Numbered from the stretch's first letter, positions 1-8,521 are shown. The stretch is 54,498 nt of DNA from Actinomycetes bacterium (GCA_027118455.1 JAJAYZ010000004.1:1-54498); one strand, 5' to 3'. A program made the numbers and translations. The notes: a model not told the origin generated them from the letters alone.

Positions 1-409
1 ACGGAACGCTGACCTTGTGCCAGTGCTGGTCGCTGAGACGTCGTCCCTGCCAGGCGGTCGGGCCGCGACCGGACTTCGTCAGCTCGCCCAGGTGGAGCCG
101 AACGGCAACCGAACCTGGCCGCACAGCTCGCGAGGTCGCTCGCACCCACGCCGTTGCGGTGTACCTGGCCTCGGCTTGGGTCGACCGCACCAGAGGTGGC
201 GCGTCGGTGAGCCCTACGGTGGCCGCCTGATCCGGCCGAGTCGTACCCGTTGCCCCCAACCAACCGCTCAGCGACCGCCCGAACGCCGACCCATCAATCA
301 CGCGGGCAGACCTTGCTGCCGAAGGTGCCGCCAGCGCCAGTGGCAGCAGCCCGACAGCGAGAACAGCCACGACGACTGCCGCCACAGGGCGATGCCTGGC
401 CGCTGGCAT
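1..409 (-). CDS. secreted protein, N-terminal part (runs off the left edge)
   Basis: An open frame runs on the minus strand from ATG at 409 to base 1 with no stop, so only about 136 residues are visible. An SD-like GAGAGG lies about 7 bases before the ATG; a GTG is in frame one codon upstream. Residues 1-30 form a signal peptide (MPAARHRPVA, then a long Ala/Val/Leu core ending LALAAPSAA). Residues about 80-136 (TAWVRATSRAV followed by a WQGRRLSDQHWHKVSV stretch) resemble the carbohydrate-binding-like domain of the GH26-like protein encoded at 1920-3392, which has SAWVRATGRP and SWRRVTF in the same order. It is probably an exported polysaccharide-interacting protein; the catalytic part, if any, is outside the window. 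It follows pth by 37 bases in the same direction. Confidence 0.75.
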   Translation of the reverse strand, partial: MPAARHRPVAAVVVAVLAVGLLPLALAAPSAARSARVIDGSAFGRSLSGWLGATGTTRPDQAATVGLTDAPPLVRSTQAEARYTATAWVRATSRAVRPGSVAVRLHLGELTKSGRGPTAWQGRRLSDQHWHKVSVP

Positions 410-446
410 CACGGAGCCTCTCTGGGTCGGTCAGTGCTTGTGGCGA

Positions 447-1052
447 TCAGTCATTGAACTGCGACTGCGCAATGTCGAGCCCATGTTCCATGAGCGCCGT
501 CACTGCGTCAGCGACACGGGTCACCAACTCCGGAACCGCCTCTCGTTCTGCCGCCGCGAAGTCACGGAGCACGAAAGCGGCCGCGTCCATCCGCCCCGGT
601 GGGCGGCCAATCCCCACTCTGGTCCGGTAGAAGTCCCCGGTGCCGAGGGATCGCCGCATCGACTTCAGCCCGTTGTGCCCGTTGTCGCCGCCGCCAGCCT
701 TAAGGCGCAGAGATGCAAAAGGCAGATCAAGCTCGTCGTGCACCGCGATGACCCGATCAGGCGCCACCTTGTAGAACGAGCAGAGCGGCGCGACAGCCTG
801 ACCGCTCTCGTTCATGTAAGTCGTTGGCTTGACGAGCACCACGCGGTGGTTGTCGATCCGGCCCTCCCAGGCAAGAGCCTTGGCGCGCCGGTGCGCCTTG
901 AACCTGCCTGGTCCAGCCAACGCATCGACAACCTGGAACCCGATGTTGTGGCGGTTGCCCGCGTACTCCGGCCGGGGGTTGCCGAGGCCGACGACGATCC
1001 AGGGGCGATCGTCCCCGGCCGACCCCTCCCCAGCGGGCCTGCGGCCGATCAG
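447..1052 (-). CDS. pth: peptidyl-tRNA hydrolase, probable CTG start
   Basis: Pth releases tRNA from peptidyl-tRNA that drops off the ribosome. The family core is complete: VVGLGNP and RHNIGF near the N-terminus (catalytic His and an Asn), PTTYMNESG, HDELDLP and GGGDNGHNGLKS. The first ATG/GTG/TTG in frame is a TTG at 920, which lies after GLGNP..RHN and would delete the active site, so it cannot be the start. Upstream in this frame back to a stop inside rplY there is no canonical start. The best candidate is CTG at 1052-1050, overlapping the rplY stop as CTGA and preceded by GGAAG seven bases away; this gives 201 residues, normal for the family. An ATC start just before VVGLGNP is the alternative. 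Translation is probably coupled to rplY. Confidence 0.88.
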   Translation of the reverse strand: MIGRRPAGEGSAGDDRPWIVVGLGNPRPEYAGNRHNIGFQVVDALAGPGRFKAHRRAKALAWEGRIDNHRVVLVKPTTYMNESGQAVAPLCSFYKVAPDRVIAVHDELDLPFASLRLKAGGGDNGHNGLKSMRRSLGTGDFYRTRVGIGRPPGRMDAAAFVLRDFAAAEREAVPELVTRVADAVTALMEHGLDIAQSQFND

Positions 1053-1684
1053 ATTGCGTCTTCCGCCGGCGCAGCAGCTGCCGCTGACGCCTCAGAGGCT
1101 GCTGCCGCTGCCGCCAGGTCCGCTGCCTCATCGGCTTCTGCAGCGGCTGACTGGGCGCCGAGGACGTGAAGCAGGACCAGATCAGCATCGGCGACGAGCA
1201 CGACACCCTCGGGCAGCGCGACATCGGAAGCGCGCACACTGCTGCCAACCTCGAGGCCCTCGACGTTGACGGACAGTTCCGACGGGATGTTCGTGGCGTC
1301 GGCCTCGATCGCGATGGTGTCGTGGACGTGCTCGAGCAATCCGCCTGGCGCGATCTTGCCGTCCGTGCGTACGACCACCTCGACGGTCACCTTCTCGCCG
1401 CTGCGAACGGCGACCAAATCGACGTGCTCGATGCCATGACGCACGGGATCGCGCTGCACCGACTTGGGAAGCACCAGCTGCGCACCACCGTCGAGACGCA
1501 GGGAGAGCAGCGCGTTGGACTGCTTGAGGGCGAGCATCAACTCGTGCGCTGGAAGCGCCAAGTGCTGGGTTGCCTCGCCGTGGCCGTAGACGACGGCGGG
1601 GACCTTCTTGTCACGGCGGAGGCGGCGGGCCGCGCCCTTGCCGAACTCGGTACGACGCTCGGCGGTGATAGCGATCTCTGGCAC
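1049..1684 (-). CDS. rplY: 50S ribosomal protein L25 / CTC family
   Basis: L25 binds 5S rRNA in the large ribosomal subunit. The protein (211 residues) opens with PEIAITAERRTEFGKGAARR, typical of the actinobacterial long form, followed by the beta-barrel domain (KVPAVVYGHGE) and a C-terminal TL5/CTC domain, ending in an Ala/Glu-rich low-complexity tail. The start chosen is GTG at 1684, seven bases after CAGGAG; a longer frame exists but adds seven residues that lack support. The stop overlaps the proposed CTG start of pth. In related genomes prs sits directly upstream; here a glycosidase gene intervenes. Confidence 0.93.
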   Translation of the reverse strand: MPEIAITAERRTEFGKGAARRLRRDKKVPAVVYGHGEATQHLALPAHELMLALKQSNALLSLRLDGGAQLVLPKSVQRDPVRHGIEHVDLVAVRSGEKVTVEVVVRTDGKIAPGGLLEHVHDTIAIEADATNIPSELSVNVEGLEVGSSVRASDVALPEGVVLVADADLVLLHVLGAQSAAAEADEAADLAAAAAASEASAAAAAPAEDAI

Positions 1685-1919
1685 GGCTTGGCTCCTGACG
1701 GGCAACAGTTGCGGGCGGTGTCTTGGCGGGGGCGATGTGCAGATCGTGCTGCACTCGCGCTCACAGCGCCAGCACCGCGCCGATCACGGGTGCCTGCCCC
1801 CTACAGCTTCCAAAAGAAGGAATCCGTAGCCGGCCCAGCACTCCCTCGCCGAGACTCCCGAAAGTCTAGCCGGGCTTTCCCATCTCTTCAAAACCAGGCG
1901 CCGGGCAGGCATTGATGGA

Positions 1920-3392
1920 TCAGATCGGGTCGTGCGCCCCGACCCCGGTCACGACGTCGTGCCAGGCCAACTGCGACGCTTGGTCCAGCAAACCGAACTC
2001 GCCGCCGACGACCGAGTCAAAGTAACAGGCGAAGGCGGCGTCGTGGTCCTCCAGCCAGTGACCTACCGAGGTCAGCCAATCGGCGCGCTTGGCTCCGTCG
2101 GTGTCGCCATGGGCCAAGAGCGAGCCCGTCTCGGCGACACCGAACGGCAGACCGAGGCCGCGAGTGGTGGCCAGTGCGTGACCGTAGATGTCCTCCGGCT
2201 TTGCGTAGGGGCTGGTCGAGCTCGAGAAGCTGTAGCAGTCCCAGGCCAGAGCCTCCACGACATCGCTGCCGGGGAAGTAGTCCTCGAAGGTGCGTCCCGA
2301 GCGCGGGTTGACCGTCCAGCACATCAAGATCACCGTGTTGTAGAGCCGCGGATTGTTGGCGGCGTTGGCGAGTCCCGCGATGTGCCGGTAGGCATCGCGC
2401 CACTGCTGCGCGGTGAATGAGCCGTCCTCGACGTCGTCCTCTGGCTCGTGCCAGTACGTCCACCAGATGTCGCGGCCCTTGGGTGCTGTCGCGAACCAGT
2501 TGGCCAGGTAGGCATCGTGCTTGCCGGCGATGACATCAACAGGGCTGGCCTTGAATGACACGACGATGGGGCCCCCGACCTGACCTGCTCGACCCGGCCA
2601 GGCGCTCGGGAGTCCCGGATAGAAGACCCGAACAACTTCCATTCCCCCGTAGGTCGCGTTCGAGTCGGCGACTGCCTGGGGCCAGGTGCGTCCGTTCTCG
2701 TAGACGCTGGCCCCGAAGAGCGTGTCCGCCGCGGGAGCGGGCGGCGATGCGGTCGGCGTCGGCGTCGGCGTCGGCCTCGATCCCATCACCTTCTGCAGAC
2801 GGACGCGGTCGACCTTGAGACCGTGGCCATCGCCGATGTGGTGGGCGGTCAGCGACAGCTGGAGGGCACTGTTGTCTTCCTGGGCTCGCGCTGTGAACGT
2901 CACCCGACGCCAACTGTCGCGTCGGGCCGTGAAGGATTCACGGTGCTTCGCAGCGACAGCGCTCTGCTTCCACTCGTAGAGCTCAAACACGCCCTTGATC
3001 GGCCGGCCGGTTGCCCGAACCCAGGCCGACGCCTGGTACTCCACGCCCTGGACCGAGTGGGGAGCGCTCAGCCGCTCGTCCCGCAGGTGCGCGGTCTGGT
3101 ACTGCCGGGTGCGCATAGCAGCTGACTGCCGGCTGCCCCACACGCCACCTGATGAGATCTCCAGCGCTCCATTGTTGCCCTTGGAACGGGCCCAGCTGGT
3201 GAAACCCCTGGCGAACCCGGAGTTCTTGATCAGGTTCACCCCCAGCGATGTCCGGTTAACCGCGTCCGGCGCCCCAATCGGCGCCGCAGATGACGGGACG
3301 ACCATCGCCGCCACCCCTAGGCCAGCGGTGAGTGCGAGCGCGAGGGTGACCCCAACAACTCGGGTGTAAGGACGAGGGGTTGTGCGGGTCAT
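1920..3392 (-). CDS. secreted GH26-like glycoside hydrolase with N-terminal CBM-like domain
   Basis: The 490-residue product has a signal peptide (residues 1-37, VGVTLALALTAGLGVAAMVV core, SSAAP cleavage region), a beta-sandwich carbohydrate-binding-like domain (about 55-200, beginning NLIKNSGFARGFTSW), a TPTPTPTASPPAPA linker and a C-terminal catalytic domain. That domain has WWTYWHEPEDD, where the Glu would be the acid/base, and GVAETGSL, where the Glu would be the nucleophile, as in GH26 (mannanase/related endo-glycosidases). Substrate cannot be read from sequence. Start is ATG 3392 with GGGAG nine bases upstream; a longer frame to 3488 is unsupported. It sits between prs and rplY, genes normally adjacent, and after a strong hairpin, so it probably has its own promoter and was inserted here. 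Confidence 0.82.
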   Translation of the reverse strand: MTRTTPRPYTRVVGVTLALALTAGLGVAAMVVPSSAAPIGAPDAVNRTSLGVNLIKNSGFARGFTSWARSKGNNGALEISSGGVWGSRQSAAMRTRQYQTAHLRDERLSAPHSVQGVEYQASAWVRATGRPIKGVFELYEWKQSAVAAKHRESFTARRDSWRRVTFTARAQEDNSALQLSLTAHHIGDGHGLKVDRVRLQKVMGSRPTPTPTPTASPPAPAADTLFGASVYENGRTWPQAVADSNATYGGMEVVRVFYPGLPSAWPGRAGQVGGPIVVSFKASPVDVIAGKHDAYLANWFATAPKGRDIWWTYWHEPEDDVEDGSFTAQQWRDAYRHIAGLANAANNPRLYNTVILMCWTVNPRSGRTFEDYFPGSDVVEALAWDCYSFSSSTSPYAKPEDIYGHALATTRGLGLPFGVAETGSLLAHGDTDGAKRADWLTSVGHWLEDHDAAFACYFDSVVGGEFGLLDQASQLAWHDVVTGVGAHDPI

Positions 3393-3490
3393 TCGGCTGC
3401 TCCCGGCTGTGCGTCTACCGGCACATCGGGGAGGAACCCGTAGGCCTTGACGGCAGTGGCTCGCAGTTGGGCCAATTGGGTGGGTCAAAG

Positions 3491-3518
3491 CGGACTACGC
3501 CGTGCGGGCGCTAGTCCG
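3491..3518 (-). terminator. hairpin downstream of prs
   Basis: An 11-bp stem (CGGACTA-CGCC pairing with GGCG-TAGTCCG, one bulged base) with a short loop lies about 50 bases after the prs stop on the minus strand. It is followed by CTTTG rather than a full U-run. It probably ends the glmU-prs transcript before the glycosidase gene. Confidence 0.5.
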
Positions 3519-3567
3519 AGTGGGGGAACTTCGTGCGTCGCTGAGCGGCGACTCGAGTCGAAGGCGG

Positions 3568-4542
3568 TTAGGCGTTGCCGTCGAAGAGGCTGGTGACCGA
3601 TCCGTCGTCGAAGACTTCGCGGATGGCGCGCGCCAACATGGGGGCGATCGGAAGGACGGTCAACTTGTCGAAGCGCATTTCCTCGGCGATCGGAAGCGTG
3701 TCGGTGACCACCACTTCAGAGACCCGGCTGTTCTTCAGCCGATCGATCGCCGGCCCGCTAAAGATTCCGTGGGTCGCGGTGACGATGACCTCTGATGCGC
3801 CTTGGTCGAAAAGGGTCTCGGCCGCCTTCACGATCGTGCCACCGGTATCGATCATGTCGTCGACCAGGACGCAGATCCGCCCCTTGACGTCACCGACGAC
3901 CTCGAAGACCTTCACCTCGTTCGGGACGTCTGGGTCGCGCCGCTTGTGGATGATCGCCAGAGGGCTGCCCAACCGGTCGGTCCAGCGCTCGGCAACCCGG
4001 ACTCGTCCGGCGTCCGGCGAGACCACCGTGATCCTGGAACGGTCGGCGACCCGGCTGGCAACGTAGTGCGCCAACGTTTGGAGCGCGAAGAGGTGGTCGA
4101 CCGGTCCGTCGAAGAACCCCTGGATCTGCGAGGTGTGCAGATCGACAGCCATGAGTCGGTCGGCACCGGCCGTCTTGAAGAGGTCGGCCATCAGCCGTGC
4201 CGAGATCGGCTCGCGACCACGGTGCTTCTTGTCCTGGCGACCGTACCCGTAGAACGGAGCCACCACTGTGATGCGCTTGGCCGAAGCCCGCTTGAGCGCA
4301 TCGACCATGATCAGCTGCTCCATGATCCAGGTGTTCACCGGTGTGGTGTGCGACTGGATGACAAAGGCATCCGACCCACGGACCGACTCCTCGTAGCGCA
4401 CGAAGATCTCACCGTTGGCGAAGTCGAAGAGGGACGTAGGGGTCAGTTCGGTGTCAAGCTCGCGAGCAACGTCATCAGCAAGCTCGGTATGCCCGCGACC
4501 GGAGAACAGCATGAGCTTCTTGGAGTTCGTGGACTCGATCAT
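3568..4542 (-). CDS. prs: ribose-phosphate pyrophosphokinase
   Basis: Makes PRPP from ribose 5-phosphate and ATP for nucleotide, His and Trp synthesis. At 324 residues it is full length. Visible motifs: SGRGHTELADDVA at the N-terminus, FANGEIFVRYEESVRG, the flexible-loop region GYGRQDKKHRGREPISARL, PDAGRVRVAERW and the PRPP-binding loop VLVDDMIDTGGTI. The ATG overlaps the glmU stop (ATGA), so the two are translationally coupled, the usual actinobacterial glmU-prs arrangement. Confidence 0.96.
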   Translation of the reverse strand: MIESTNSKKLMLFSGRGHTELADDVARELDTELTPTSLFDFANGEIFVRYEESVRGSDAFVIQSHTTPVNTWIMEQLIMVDALKRASAKRITVVAPFYGYGRQDKKHRGREPISARLMADLFKTAGADRLMAVDLHTSQIQGFFDGPVDHLFALQTLAHYVASRVADRSRITVVSPDAGRVRVAERWTDRLGSPLAIIHKRRDPDVPNEVKVFEVVGDVKGRICVLVDDMIDTGGTIVKAAETLFDQGASEVIVTATHGIFSGPAIDRLKNSRVSEVVVTDTLPIAEEMRFDKLTVLPIAPMLARAIREVFDDGSVTSLFDGNA

Positions 4543-6065
4543 GAGCCAGTGCCTTCCGGTTCGTCGCGACCGTCGCCTCTTCCCACCCGACCATCCTCCC
4601 CTGCCAGCGGCGCTGTGTCATCGGTGGGCTGTTCGCGGGCGGCCTGCTGGGCCCGCTCGGCGGCGCGCGCCGACGCCGAACCTCCCCGCTTGCGCAGCAC
4701 CCAGTCTCGAATCGTTCGCTGCCTGGCTCGCCCGACACCCATGGCACCGGCGGGAACGTCGTCGGTGATCACTGACCCTGCAGCGGTATAGGCACCATCA
4801 CCGATGGTGACCGGAGCCACCAGCATCGTGTCGCTTCCAATCCGCACGTGGTCGCCGATCACGGTTCGATGCTTGGCGACACCGTCGTAGTTGACGAAGA
4901 CGGTGGCCGCACCGATGTTCGATCCGACGCCAATCTCTGCGTCGCCAACGTAGGACAGGTGCGGGATCTTCGATCCCTGGCCGACCTGGGCGTTCTTGGC
5001 CTCGACGAAGGCACCGGCTCTGGCGCCGGCACCAAGCTCGGTACCGGGCCGAAGGTACGTGTACGGCCCGACGCTGGCATCGGGACCGATGACCGCGTGG
5101 TCGGCTGTGGTGAACCGCACGGTCGCGTTGGGGCCAATCGTGGAGTCGATGATCTGTGACCCTGGCCCCACCTCGGCACCGGCCGCCCCCGAGGTGGTTC
5201 CCTCCAGCAGCGTCCATGGATGGATGATGGCGTCGGCCTCAAGGACGACGCCCACCCCGATCACGGTGGTTGCGGGATCGATGATGCTGACGCCGGCCCG
5301 CATCCACCCGCTGTTGATGCGGTCACGCATCACCGAACGGGCTTCGGCCAGTTGCGCCAGATCGTTGACACCCATCACTTCGCGCATGTCATCAACAACG
5401 ACGGCGTCGACCCGTGCGCCACTGTCCACAAGGACTCCGATGACATCGGTCAGGTACTCCTCGCCCTGGCTGTTGTCGGTCGACACCTGACTCAGCGCAG
5501 TGCGCAACGCAGCCGCATCAAACACGTAGATACCCGAGTTGATCTCGTCGACTTTGAGTGTCTGCGCGTCGGCGTCCCGGTGCTCGACGATGGCCAGGAC
5601 GCTGCCGTCGGAGCTGCGAACGATCCGTCCGTAACCAGTGGGGTTGGCCAGCTGCGCGGTCAAGACCGTCGCCGACGACTCGTGCTCATCGTGCGCAAGC
5701 GCCAGCCTGTGGAGGGTTTCGGCGGTCAGGAGAGGCGTATCCCCGCAAACCACCATGACTGTTCCCGACAGATCGGGCAGCTCGTCCAGAGCGATGCGGA
5801 CCGCATGACCGGTCCCGTTCTGCTCGGCCTGCACGACGACGCCAGCCGTCGGCGCAATGTCGGATAGGTGGGCGGTAACGGCTTCCCTGGCATGGCCGAC
5901 GATGACGACCGTGTGATCTGCCTCGAGAGGCTCGGCAGCGGTAAGCACGTGCCCGAGCAGGCTGCGTCCGAGGAACATGTGCAGCACCTTCGCGGTGCTC
6001 GACTTCATCCGGGTGCCCTCACCTGCGGCGAGAACAATGACGGCGGCCGGGCGGCTCAGGGTCAC
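4539..6065 (-). CDS. glmU: bifunctional GlcN-1-P acetyltransferase / GlcNAc-1-P uridyltransferase
   Basis: Catalyses the last two steps to UDP-GlcNAc for peptidoglycan. The N-terminal nucleotidyltransferase shows VLAAGEGTRMKSSTAKVLH; the C-terminal half is a left-handed beta-helix of hexapeptide repeats (IGPNATV, IGPDASVGPYTYLRPGTELG) with the acetyltransferase region FVEAKNAQVGQGSKIPHLSYVGD. The start is GTG 6065 preceded by CAGGAG at nine bases, giving 508 residues. A longer open frame continues upstream through the tRNA-Gln gene and is not coding. The C-terminus carries an extra charged tail of about 30 residues. Confidence 0.95.
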   Translation of the reverse strand: MTLSRPAAVIVLAAGEGTRMKSSTAKVLHMFLGRSLLGHVLTAAEPLEADHTVVIVGHAREAVTAHLSDIAPTAGVVVQAEQNGTGHAVRIALDELPDLSGTVMVVCGDTPLLTAETLHRLALAHDEHESSATVLTAQLANPTGYGRIVRSSDGSVLAIVEHRDADAQTLKVDEINSGIYVFDAAALRTALSQVSTDNSQGEEYLTDVIGVLVDSGARVDAVVVDDMREVMGVNDLAQLAEARSVMRDRINSGWMRAGVSIIDPATTVIGVGVVLEADAIIHPWTLLEGTTSGAAGAEVGPGSQIIDSTIGPNATVRFTTADHAVIGPDASVGPYTYLRPGTELGAGARAGAFVEAKNAQVGQGSKIPHLSYVGDAEIGVGSNIGAATVFVNYDGVAKHRTVIGDHVRIGSDTMLVAPVTIGDGAYTAAGSVITDDVPAGAMGVGRARQRTIRDWVLRKRGGSASARAAERAQQAAREQPTDDTAPLAGEDGRVGRGDGRDEPEGTGS

Positions 6066-6166
6066 GGCGGCTGGCTCCTGGCGGGGGACGGCGGCTCGGG
6101 CAGTAGAGCCGAGCGCAGGATACCCAGCGGCCGGGGGCGGAAAGAGCCCAGCCATGCATGTGCGAG

Positions 6167-6237
6167 CTCCCGGGGGAGGATTCGAACCCCCATTCACGGG
6201 ACCAAAACCCGTTGTCCTGCCCTTAGACGACCCGGGA
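6167..6237 (-). tRNA. tRNA-Gln (anticodon TTG)
   Basis: The acceptor stem TCCCGGG pairs with CCCGGGA, the anticodon stem-loop is ACGGG-TTTTGGT-CCCGT (anticodon TTG), and the T-arm has TTCGAAT. Discriminator base is G; CCA is not encoded. It lies about 100 bases upstream of glmU on the same strand, a common actinobacterial order. Confidence 0.93.
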
Positions 6238-6300
6238 ATGGAGTCGGGAGTCAAGCCTAACCAGCCCACACCAACGTCGACACAGCGCCACGGTGGACAG

Positions 6301-6331
6301 GTTACGGAACCGTAGGTTACGGTGGCGTAAC
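6301..6331. promoter_or_regulatory. twin palindromic operator upstream of the desaturase gene
   Basis: Two adjacent dyads are seen: TACGG-AA-CCGTA (6303-6314) and the perfect GTTACG-GTGG-CGTAAC (6316-6331). They share a GTTACGG half-site and end seven bases before AAGGAG, the SD of the desaturase. Position and sharing with a co-transcribed TetR gene suggest this is the TetR binding site; that is inference. Confidence 0.6.
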
Positions 6332-6347
6332 TTGAAAAGGAGAACTT

Positions 6348-7295
6348 GTGACAGCTGAGCTCGCAGACCTTCACAACCCACCGCCCGACCCTTCAGCGGC
6401 CGACGCACCAGAGGGCCAGAACGCGGTTCACCTGTTCTGGCTCTACTACTTCATCATCGTTCCGCTTCTGGCCGTCGTTCTGGCCATCCCGCTGGCATGG
6501 GGCGGGTTCGTTGGGCCGGTCGATATCGCGCTCCTGGTCGCCTTCTACTCGATCAGCGCCGCCGGTATCACCGTTGGCTTCCACCGTTACTTCACCCATG
6601 GCGCCTTCAAGGCCAAACCGTGGGTGCGCGTCATGATGGCCGTGGCCGGCAGCCTGGCCATCGAAGGCCCCATCGACCGTTGGGTAGCCGACCACCGCAA
6701 GCACCACGCATTCAGCGACAAAGAGGGAGACCCGCACTCACCGTGGCGGTTCGGCGAGTCGCTTCCCGCATTGCTCAAGGGACTCTTCTACGCGCACATG
6801 GGTTGGTTCTTCGACGTCGAACAGACCTCACGACGCAAGTACGCTCCCGACCTCATGGATGACCCAGCGATGCGTCGGGTGTCAAACAACTTCGGGTGGA
6901 TCGTCGTCGCGTCGGTCTCCCTCCCCGCAGTGCTCGGCGCGCTCCTCACCTGGTCGTGGTGGGGATTTCTCACCGGGCTCTTCTGGGGTGGCTTCGTGCG
7001 CATCGCCTTGGTGCACCACATCACGTGGTCGATCAACTCGATCTGCCACGTGATGGGCAACCAACCGTTTAAGTCACGTGACCGCTCCGGCAACGTGTGG
7101 TGGCTGGCCATCCCATCCTTAGGTGAGAGCTGGCACAACCTGCACCACGCCGACCCGACGTGCGCTAGGCACGGCGTCGAGAAAGGCCAGATCGACATCA
7201 GCGCTCGCCTCATTGCCTGGATGGAACGGGCCGGCTGGGTGTGGGATGTTCGCTGGCCCAAGGCTGAGCGACTCGACACCCGCCGGGCGTCATGA
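6348..7295 (+). CDS. acyl-CoA (Delta9-type) fatty acid desaturase
   Basis: An integral-membrane di-iron desaturase that introduces a double bond into fatty acyl chains. The three histidine boxes are present: HRYFTHG (about residue 84), DHRKHHAFSD (about 119) and WHNLHHADPT (about 260). Membrane segments surround them (e.g. LYYFIIVPLLAVVLAIPLAW near residue 30). 315 residues, normal length. Start is GTG 6348 with AAGGAG seven bases upstream. Its stop overlaps the following TetR gene, so the repressor is co-transcribed. Confidence 0.93.
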   Translation: MTAELADLHNPPPDPSAADAPEGQNAVHLFWLYYFIIVPLLAVVLAIPLAWGGFVGPVDIALLVAFYSISAAGITVGFHRYFTHGAFKAKPWVRVMMAVAGSLAIEGPIDRWVADHRKHHAFSDKEGDPHSPWRFGESLPALLKGLFYAHMGWFFDVEQTSRRKYAPDLMDDPAMRRVSNNFGWIVVASVSLPAVLGALLTWSWWGFLTGLFWGGFVRIALVHHITWSINSICHVMGNQPFKSRDRSGNVWWLAIPSLGESWHNLHHADPTCARHGVEKGQIDISARLIAWMERAGWVWDVRWPKAERLDTRRAS

Positions 7296-7924
7296 GCGAG
7301 CAACCCCAGGAGCGGCGACGCTCCCGCATGACCAGCGCTGCCCGCCGCGAGCAGCTGCTCCAAGTCGGTCGCTCCTTGTTCGCCGAACGCGGGTTCGAGG
7401 CCACATCGGTGGAGGAGATCGCCGCCAAGGCTGGGGTTTCCAAACCGGTCGTCTACGAGCACTTCGGGGGCAAGGAAGGCCTCTACGCCGTCATCGTTGA
7501 CCGGGAGATGCAAAGACTCCTGGCAATGGTGGAGGGAGCGCTGACCGAAGACCATCCTCGGCGGCTGCTGGAGCAGGCAGCGCTCGCTCTGCTCACCTAC
7601 ATCGAGCAGGACACCGACGGCTTCCGCATCCTGGTGCGTGACTCACCGGTCGCACAGTCGACGGGAACGTTCGCCAGCTTGATTGTCGATATCGCCGGAC
7701 AGGTCGAACACCTGGTCGCCGGTGAGTTCAAGGCGAGGGGGCTGGACGCGAAGTTCGCCCCGATGTACTCCCACATGTTGGTCGGAATGGTGGCCCTGAC
7801 CGGCCAGTGGTGGGTCGACGTGCGCAAGCCGAAAAAGGCAGATGTCGCCGCACACCTGGTCAACCTCAGCTGGAACGGGCTGAGGGGGCTCGAGGCAAAG
7901 CCGCGGCTCTCCGCCGATGGCTGA
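7292..7924 (+). CDS. TetR family regulator, probable desaturase repressor
   Basis: 210 residues. The N-terminal HTH is clear: RREQLLQVGRSLFAERGF, then VEEIAAKAGVSKPVVYEHFGGKEGLY (about residues 20-65). The ligand domain contains the KARGLDAKFAPMYSHMLVGM and TGQWWVDVRKP segments found in actinobacterial regulators linked to desaturases and fatty acid metabolism. ATG overlaps the desaturase stop as ATGA. It likely binds the palindromes at 6301-6331 and senses acyl-CoA; the ligand is inferred from context. Confidence 0.88.
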   Translation: MSEQPQERRRSRMTSAARREQLLQVGRSLFAERGFEATSVEEIAAKAGVSKPVVYEHFGGKEGLYAVIVDREMQRLLAMVEGALTEDHPRRLLEQAALALLTYIEQDTDGFRILVRDSPVAQSTGTFASLIVDIAGQVEHLVAGEFKARGLDAKFAPMYSHMLVGMVALTGQWWVDVRKPKKADVAAHLVNLSWNGLRGLEAKPRLSADG

Positions 7925-7955
7925 GGCTTCCCGCCTTGGGCCGGATGTCGGTCCA

Positions 7956-7983
7956 TTGATAGCCGCAAGGCACGCACTAGCGT
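7956..7983 (+). promoter_or_regulatory. leaderless promoter of the DUF4190 gene
   Basis: TTGATA (7956-7961), 16-base spacer, TAGCGT (7978-7983), then seven bases to the ATG at 7991. No SD is present, so transcription probably starts at or next to the start codon. Confidence 0.55.
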
Positions 7984-7990
7984 GCTTCAC

Positions 7991-8521
7991 ATGAGCGATC
8001 AGACCCCCCAAGACCCGTACGCCGTTCCGCCAGCCGGAGGGTTTCCACCGCCGGCGCCGCCTGAAGCAGCCGTACCCCCCGGTGGGTACCCGCCACCGCC
8101 GCCTGCTGGCTACCCGGCCCCGACCTATCCCGCTGCCGGCTACCCAGGTGGCCAAGCTCCCAAACAGGGAGCCGGAGCGCTGTCCATCGTTGCGCTGGTT
8201 ATCTCCATCGTTGCGCTCATCATCTGTTGGGTTCCCTTCCTTGGCGGTGGCGCGGCACTGATTGCGCTCGTCCTCGGAATCGTTGCGTGGGTGTCGGCCA
8301 AGAAGTCCGGACGTCCGGCTGGTCTGGGTATAGCGGCCACGATCATCGGCATTCTCGCCTTGATCGTGGGGATCATCGTGAGCATCGCCTTCCTCGTGCT
8401 GCTTGCCAAGAGCTCCGATGCCGACACGGTTTGTCAGCGGAGCTCAACCACCCAAGCCGCGTACGACCAGTGCGTGCAGGACGAGGTTGGCAGCTGGTTT
8501 GGGATCGATCCGAACTCGTGA
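7991..8521 (+). CDS. DUF4190-type small membrane protein
   Basis: 176 residues. The first 55 residues are Pro/Gly/Ala/Tyr-rich (GGYPPPPPAGYPAP) and cytoplasmic in type; two long hydrophobic segments follow (about 60-95, ALSIVALVISIVALIICW, and about 108-138, GLGIAATIIGILALIVGII), separated by a short basic loop SAKKSGRPAG, as in DUF4190. A short C-terminal tail has two Cys (VCQRSSTTQAAYDQC). Function unknown. Start is ATG 7991 behind a leaderless-type -10 box. Its stop overlaps the start of the next gene. Confidence 0.8.
   Translation: MSDQTPQDPYAVPPAGGFPPPAPPEAAVPPGGYPPPPPAGYPAPTYPAAGYPGGQAPKQGAGALSIVALVISIVALIICWVPFLGGGAALIALVLGIVAWVSAKKSGRPAGLGIAATIIGILALIVGIIVSIAFLVLLAKSSDADTVCQRSSTTQAAYDQCVQDEVGSWFGIDPNS

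Noticed and set aside
438..1169. 243-residue plus-strand open frame over pth and rplY
   Set aside because: It is antisense to two conserved genes and has no recognisable domain.
6066..6374. N-terminal extension of glmU
   Set aside because: It would translate the tRNA-Gln gene and the promoter region; GTG 6065 has a good SD and fits the family.
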